A stretch of 50,315 nucleotides of DNA from Eimeria necatrix (Eukaryota; Apicomplexa; Conoidasida; Eucoccidiorida; Eimeriidae): NCBI RefSeq assembly GCF_000499385.1, contig NW_013652898.1:1-50315 (forward strand). The letters run 5' to 3'. This document shows positions 43,658-50,315 of the stretch, piece after piece. The position numbers were made by a program, and so were the translations under genes. Numbering within the stretch: the stretch's first letter is position 1; the number at the start of each line of letters is the position of its first letter. Below the pieces are notes generated by a model. The model was not told the origin of the DNA. It was given only the letters and a program-made list of their open reading frames with translations, and made no database searches.

Positions 43658-46600
43658 AAGAATTGCAACTCCCTACATAACAACATATACGTAATATGGC
43701 GCATTACACGCAACTCTTCTACCAGCACACCCGGCGTTAGACCCTGGAAATCTATGGCAACTCCAAGCAAATCAATTCCGACTTCTTTTCCCTATGATCT
43801 TCGTACTACTGCTTAGGCTGCACCCTTACTTGCTGAGTCAAATATACATGTGAGTACTATAGTCGCTCTCGTGTTTTATTTGTTGTGGCCAGTACTTTCA
43901 ACCAACCAAGCAACATGCAGGGGCTCAAGCATGCTCAGGCATGCACTGTCCGCGTCTAACTTGCCGCGAGATAAGGGTCTCTCGTGGGGCTTCTGAAATG
44001 CCAGAGCAGCACCGCTTAACGTTAAACAGCTTTGCCTAGGGTAACATGCTTCATTGTCGCGATTTCTTCCAGATACTGAAGGTCTCAGAAACGCACCTTC
44101 TTCAAAGGACGAACACGAAGCCAAGCCAACGTGTTTTAAAGCCGTCATGGACGTTGTAGAAAGGCCAAGTGACTCACGCTGCAGTATATCTCAGAGAAAT
44201 GAGAACAATAACATCCTCAACAGAACTTATGAGGCACTGCACATGCTTACATCCCATCTGAAGCACTCACAGTAAATGCGGAGCATGCTCAACTGATTAA
44301 GCCGGAGTGCCTTGATTGCCATTTGATACATCAGCAGCAAACCTTCGAGTGCTTTCATGGAGAGCCATAATAGTTGCGTGGGGCTAGCGTGGGCTCATTT
44401 GTAGCATTAATGCAGCACATAGCAAGCACCCGCAGAACTTCCACTCTGGTCCCTCTGTCCGCCACCAACAGAAGACAACCGCAGCTATACGCCAGCCATC
44501 AAGCTTTCTGTTTTGCTACTACCCACGCGCAGCCGCGCTTTTACTTCTAATGGAATAGTCAAGCCTCCAGTTTCTTCCCGTCTTCCAAGGCCCCTAGCGT
44601 GCTTCTACAAGCTCCTCTAGAAGTAAATATCCTTGACACGTTGATTTAAGTTGTCATTGGTCTGTGACATTTTAAAAGATGACATTAAGAACAGACAGGC
44701 ATATGAACCAAAGAGTGAAAAGATGCACACTGCTAGATGAGAGGTGATGACAGATTTTTGCTATTCTAGCTTTTTCCACAGGGTGGCTTGTCCCCAAACC
44801 ACTCAGGCGCACGTTCATTGACAAGGACAAAAAAACAAATGCACAATGCACGTCTCCGAACTGCGTAAAACGCAGGCTTGACGTGGGAAAACCGCACAGT
44901 CTGCAGGGAACAGTCCGTATCGTCGGCGTAACATACTGGAATGGTGCAGTACCAGTTGAATTGTACGAATGCACATTCTTGTTATTACTCTTCACAGCAC
45001 AATTATGAATTTCCCCCCCACTTTTGACCGTAACGATTCCCTTGCCAACCATTAGCCTCTACAACTGTCATCCTCAATAGCGACACGCTCCATGGCCCTC
45101 ACTAGTAACAGCACGTATGCTCAACCGTGCATCTTGCAAAAGGCAAGGTAATTTGAGGGCCATATTTACAATTTTATGGTTGGCATGCTCACCCACTGAG
45201 GTGACAAAACAAAATTGTATAACTTAAATCAATTATGCAATGATGGGTTTGCATCGTCGTTAAATACTTCAATCAGCGTGTAGAGGAGGCGAACGCTATG
45301 TCAGAAAAGCAGTGCCAGGCAAAGTGTGAAGATCCAAACATGCAAAGCTTGGGCTCTGCAAACACGCACTGGAAACCCACACTGCGACATGAGGCGTGCT
45401 TCAAGTGCAGGCGAAGTAAGTAACACTGCAAGACTACGCTTATGGCAGCCCTAGTGCGCTCCGTTGCTGTCTTTGCAGATATTGGGTCTTCGAGCATAGT
45501 TCCTTAGCGAAAGCCACGCTATGCTCCATAGCAATGCACATAGCCATGTCACGCAACGTAATTTTGTGCGCAGAAAACTTCGACGAAAGCATGCGTACGA
45601 TGACATTGCAATTTGCGCGGAATGTAATGAGTAATGAGTTCAGCTTGCGTGGGAGAGTATGTGGACACCGCCCTGCCATACAGGAACCCTTACTTCCTGA
45701 TTAGTTGTATTATTGGGGTGACCGCAGGACAGCGCATCAATGAGCTGTGCAAAGTAAGCACTACTAAGTGATGTAGCAATCACTGGCAATCGCTTAATTC
45801 ATGTTCCATGTTTCGAGTTCCAAATGAGCAACCGTGTTTCACGAAAGCTCGTGCTGCGACTGATGTTAAACCTTTATTTTGCTTCATGCAGTGCGAGGGT
45901 GATGGACAGCTTCTTTTCCATTGTCCATGCCAAATCTTGAAATGCAATGCTTTGTTTAGTTTTAACCGGTAGACGCTTCAACAACTACGCTACTTCACTA
46001 ATATCTTGAGAGGTCATGCAATAATAATGCTGCTTCACTGATTTAGCACGAATCAGTAATGACACCGGCGTTTAGCCAAAGCACCGATGTCCACAATCAT
46101 GGATCAGTACCAGCTAGGGGCAATAAGTCTTACGCTGAGCTGGTTCATGAACAAATTCATCAACAAGGTAAATTCGCCCAAGAACATCCCAAAGCGCTAC
46201 TCACAACCTGCAATAGCGTCTTTATAATGCTGATTTTTTGACCTGGCACGAGCTTTTAGTTGCAAAGGAACATGGCTCGGCCAACCAATGCAACATTCAT
46301 AAGCAAATGTGTCTCAGTTGTGCAACACCAGTGCCAATTCCGAATGTGCGACACAACTTGTGCTGGGATGCGTTCGCTAGCTCTTACAGCCTAGTTGTGC
46401 AAAAGCATTAGGAAAGTGAAAGCGGCAAGAGGTCTGCCAAAGCTGTTGAGGCGGATTGCTCATCTCACTTTGGCAGTTCCTGTGTCAGCAAAGATGAATA
46501 GTCACTTCATCGTAGTGCACAACAAACGTAGTGCACAACCAGCACTCTCGTCAACACTGCAGAAGCGTCAGCAGCAACCACAAGCGGACCAGCGTCTTAT

Positions 46601-48179
46601 AGAGCTGTTGGGAAGCTGATCACCTCCCCATGAAGTTGTGTTTGTCGACTGAGAACCGACACTAAGTCGGTCAGCTCCTGGTGAGTGGAAGCAACACTTA
46701 CTGCCTGATGCAAGCGACGATCACTTCATAGGTGAAAACCAAGCAATTGCCGCGTGGGATTACTTACTTGCACATCTCTGTCCCAATCGCTGCATAATGC
46801 GCTGCCCAAGGGTCAGTGGAGACAGGCTGCGCACGTTCCACGCCCCCGAAACTTCAAGTTGCTGCGTCACCTCGTTCTTTTCACAATACGCCTTGTTTGA
46901 CATAATCTCACTCGCTGTGTGGGAAAGCCGCCACAACAAAACACAAGCGCCTGCACATCTCTTTTTATGTCCTCACTCAATATTAACAAACAACTAAAAT
47001 GGCAAATAGCCGAACAAGTGGGAAACCGGAAAATCCACCAGTTGGAAGAGGCCATCGCAACCAAACAGGCACGCAGACGACAAGACGCGAGCGCAGATAA
47101 ACAAGCAAACATTGACGCCTTGGTACTCTCCATAGGCAACATGCCGAGAAGAAGCATTTACGGAATGACTCACTGGCTATGTTGAGGCATTAGGCAAGCA
47201 AACACGCCATCCTTAGTGGAGGAACCTTTAGCTCAGGGGGATGAACAGAGCACTTACTCAATGGCAGTGGACCCCAAGGCAAAGCCTATTCAAGCCAAAA
47301 CCAACAAAATAAACTATCCTAAGCACGGTGCGACTTCTCACGCAGAAGAAACTTGATGATTGTAGGTAAGTCCTTCATTTCCTGAAGATGAATGGAAAAG
47401 CTGAATAAAGAAAATGTCCACAGTTCATACACCAGCGATCCCGGTAGCACAACTCAGTTGTGAGGACAAAATGTATCACGAGCACCTACCAGTGTTACAC
47501 AGCTATAATCCCACAGACGAAGGATTATTGTCGGGTTCAGAACGCCTCACTCGCTGCGGAGACCACTTTCTACTAAACACGCAACACGGTATCGCACCCA
47601 TTGCCAACGCGAGGAATCCATGAAGCAGCGCTTCTACTCAAAACGCTCTCTAGCACCACTCATATGCACGCCTCACCTGTTCCATGTAATCGCTTAGCAG
47701 GTACGACGAGCTCAGCTGAATATGTATCGCCGTGAAGAGTCAGAACTCAACTGAGGGACCCAAACTTGAACAAAAAAAACTCAACAGAGAGAGCTAACTT
47801 TCTCGAACGTCCTTCCATAACGAAGGAATACGGCGACACCGTGCAAACCCAGTGCTCAACAACACCTCCATTCACAACCGCCGCTCTGTCCCTCCAAGTC
47901 ATCTTTTCGTTCGCATCACCAACATTACCTCCGACATAATTATAGCATGCAACAAATAAAGCGCTCGCAAGTAGAGACCCCCAAAGCAAAGCATCCGGGT
48001 TCTAATTTCTGCGCCCGGCTCAAATTCCTGCGAACCCAAACGTCAGTAGCAATACACTTCCGCCACATACCTCCCTTACTGTAGATACCAAGCGCCTGGA
48101 CACCCACACAAAGCTCACTCATCAAGTTCGCAATGCCGTCATCAACCACAACTCAATGAACCACAGAACGCTCTATGCT
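43658..48179. other. Gene-poor region, nothing recognised
   Basis: Only short frames on both strands, none with family resemblance or paired splice signals. Almost no CAG or AGGGTTT repeats. May include 3'UTR of the gene ending at 43657. Confidence 0.5.
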
Positions 48180-50010
48180 GATATGCTCCTCGCCGGCAAC
48201 AATCCTGCGCAACGAAACTGCGCGTATTTACTGCACAGAAAAGACTCCTAACAAAGCGGTGCTTTCCCTCAATGCCACACTCCCCACCATCATCCAATGA
48301 CGTCAAACACAACCGCTGTACAGCTAACAAGATCATCGCAGACTACGCACCACCAACATCCTCACTCCCGCATTATCCACTCGTTCCCCTGCACACAATA
48401 AACTCCACCATCAACGCAAGCGCGAACCCCGGAGCAGGCCCAAATGCTCCTATGCAGAGTGCCCTCAGCCGCAGTAGCGACACACCGCAAGACTCAGCGG
48501 CTGCACGAGTGCGTCCGTTGAACAAGCGCAATATTTGCAAACTCTCACTGCAAAACACCGCATCCAGCCAGCGCTCAACTGACACAGTGCACGCCCTTTG
48601 GTGTTTTGTTCGCGGCGGGCCATAGTGCTGCACAGCAACACACCAGCACCGCGCACACACTAAGGATGCTCAACAAAGGCTCCAGCCACAAGCACTACCT
48701 TCTCTTTCCAAGTCACCTTCCCTGCCACACGTCCCACAATCCACCAATGCCGTCGCGAAGCAACAGTTGCGCACCTATCGAGAAGCCCACAGAATCCTCA
48801 TCGGCAACCCCTCCACCTGCTCCAGTAACTACTCCATTTCCTACGCACAACAGGCTGCACCAACCTAACGCCATCGCAAACCATCCGGACCGTAGTGCTC
48901 CTACAAACCTACCTCAGCGCCACCACCACTGTAATCGACTCACTTGCTGCGCGAAACAATCAGTTAAACGCGAACCAAAGTTCGGTTGAACTCCCACAGC
49001 AAGCGCGGTCTCCAAATGAGGAGCATTATGTTGCTCGCCGGCGGCAATTCTGCGCAACGAAACTGCGCTTACTTAGTGCACAGCAAAGACTCCAATCACA
49101 AGATATGCTTTGTGCTTTAAAGACCCCTTCAATCCCACACACTCCTGCTTCATCTATTGCCGTAAACCAGCAACCGCTGCACAGCGGACGAGATCACCAC
49201 AGACTACGCACCACCAGCATCCTCACTCCCACATTATCCACTCGTTCCCCTACACAACAAGCTCCACCATCGACGCAAGCGCGAACCACGGAGCAGGCCC
49301 AAATTCTCCTATGCAGAGTACCCTCAGCGTCAGTATCAACACACAGCAAGACTCACCGGCTGCACGAGAGCAAGCAGCGAACATTCCAATCACAAGATAT
49401 GCTTTATCCTTTTCAAGTCCCCTTCAATCCCACACACTAGATATCCACCTAATGCCGTCAACCAGCAACCGCTGCACAGCGGACGAGATCACCGGAGACT
49501 ACGCACCACCAGCATCCTCACTCCCGCATTATCCACTCGTTCCCCTGCACACATTAAGCTCCACCATCAGTGCAAGCGCAAAACACGGAGGAAGGCCAAA
49601 TGCCCCTATGCAGAGTACCCTCGGCCCCATTGTGGCCCCTCTCCAAGACTCACGGGCTGCACGAGAGCATTGGTTGAATAAGCACAGCACGCGGTCACTT
49701 CCACTGCAAAAATCTTCAATCAGCGAGCTCTCAACTGACACAGTGCGCGTTCATTAATGTTCTGTTGTTGGTTGAACAAGCGCAGCACGCGGGAACTCCC
49801 ACTGCAAAACACTTCAACCAGCCAGCTCTCAACTGACACAGTGCGCGTTCTTTAGTGTTTTGTTGTTGGTGGGTGACAGTGATGCACAGCAACGCCGCGC
49901 ACACATTTGGGGTGTTTAGCAAGGTGTCCAATTATGTATCACCTTCCTTGCCACGCATCCCACCTCCACCCAATGCCGTCGCGAAGGAACAGTTGCGCAG
50001 CTAGGAAGGA
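48180..50010. repeat. Composite satellite-like repeat block
   Basis: A unit with GCGCAACGAAACTGCGC, ACTACGCACCACCA, CCACTCGTTCCCCT, CTATGCAGAGT and TCAACTGACACAGTGC recurs at about 48181-48690, 49020-49385 and 49386-49760. A second unit (TGCCGTCGCGAAG.AACAGT) recurs at about 48713-48770 and 49943-50001. A 98-bp segment is tandem at 49671-49768 and 49769-49866. Copies are diverged with indels, so the open frames across them are not one protein. Confidence 0.8.
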
Positions 50011-50315
50011 GTCCGCAGGGTTCTCACGAACGCATGTGAGATATCGGCTTGCGCCCTTTTTTTGCTGTACCAAGCTAGCCTTCATCCAGCAAAGCTGACG
50101 CAATGTGGTGATGGCGCGTAACAACGCTACGCAGTCAGAGCAAACTAGAAACCTGCCTGCTCAAGGAAAATCGCTGTCCCACTTATCCGTTCTCTTCGTG
50201 CGTGCCAAGATCATCTACCATGGTGACTCACGAACAGTCGAGCACCTGAGGGGCTCACTACAGACTCCGCATCACCAGCACGCTGGATCATGCTCAAACT
50301 ACCGCAGTGTGCAGC

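Noticed and set aside
47221..47290. tRNA-like D-arm (TTAGCTCAGG...AGAGCA)
   Set aside because: No matching anticodon stem, no T-loop box B and no closing acceptor stem; probably chance or an eroded fragment.
49110..49757. 215-aa plus-strand frame in the terminal repeat block
   Set aside because: Repeat copies fall in different frames because of indels, so the openness reflects composition rather than a conserved protein.
1..50315. CRISPR array or integrated viral element
   Set aside because: No regularly spaced direct repeats with unique spacers, and no reverse transcriptase, integrase, capsid or other viral-type protein signal on either strand.

Overview
The window reads as nuclear DNA of a coccidian apicomplexan, most probably Eimeria (genus inferred from genome style, species not determined). 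The evidence is dense CAG/CTG trinucleotide arrays that run through coding sequence as poly-Ala and poly-Gln tracts, very many AGGGTTT telomere-like heptamers scattered through introns and intergenic DNA, intron-rich genes with GT-AG junctions, and eukaryotic housekeeping genes.

Layout. 1-3311: repeat-rich DNA without a recognisable gene (CAG arrays, telomere-like tracts, a GGCTAGCTGT satellite, one clean hairpin). 3312-14155 (+): a HERC-like E3 ubiquitin ligase with RCC1 repeats followed by a complete HECT domain; sixteen exons can be joined in consistent phase. 14156-16660: intergenic. 16661-20645 (+): cytosolic-type glutaminyl-tRNA synthetase in ten exons. 20646-22574: intergenic. 22575-24770 (-): intronless 12-TM-type MFS/SLC43-like (ApiAT-type) transporter. 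26857-28092 (-): NSRP1/CCDC55-like splicing-speckle protein. 28666-32214 (+): XRN-family 5'-3' exoribonuclease with a probable one-base lesion at its conserved start. 33250-33333 and 34084-34167 (-): two nearly identical tRNA-Leu(CAA) genes. 34759-40997 (+): a many-exon gene with an aldo/keto-reductase fold whose catalytic residues look degenerate, continuing into a long unrecognised C-terminal extension. 41332-43657: further exon-like segments, either the same gene or a neighbour. 43658-50315: gene-poor, ending in a composite satellite-like repeat block from about 48.18 kb.

The genes do not form a pathway. Several concern RNA or protein turnover: GlnRS and tRNA-Leu (translation), NSRP1-like (splicing), XRN (RNA decay), HERC-like ligase (ubiquitination). 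The strongest large-scale pattern is the contrast between the left 32 kb, rich in CAG and AGGGTTT repeats, and the right 18 kb, where both nearly vanish; this matches the repeat-rich/repeat-poor segmentation described for Eimeria chromosomes. The most intriguing candidate for new biology is the apparently inactive aldo/keto reductase fused to an aromatic-rich extension. Exon models here were built by eye from splice signals, phase and family conservation; no alignment or transcript data were available.
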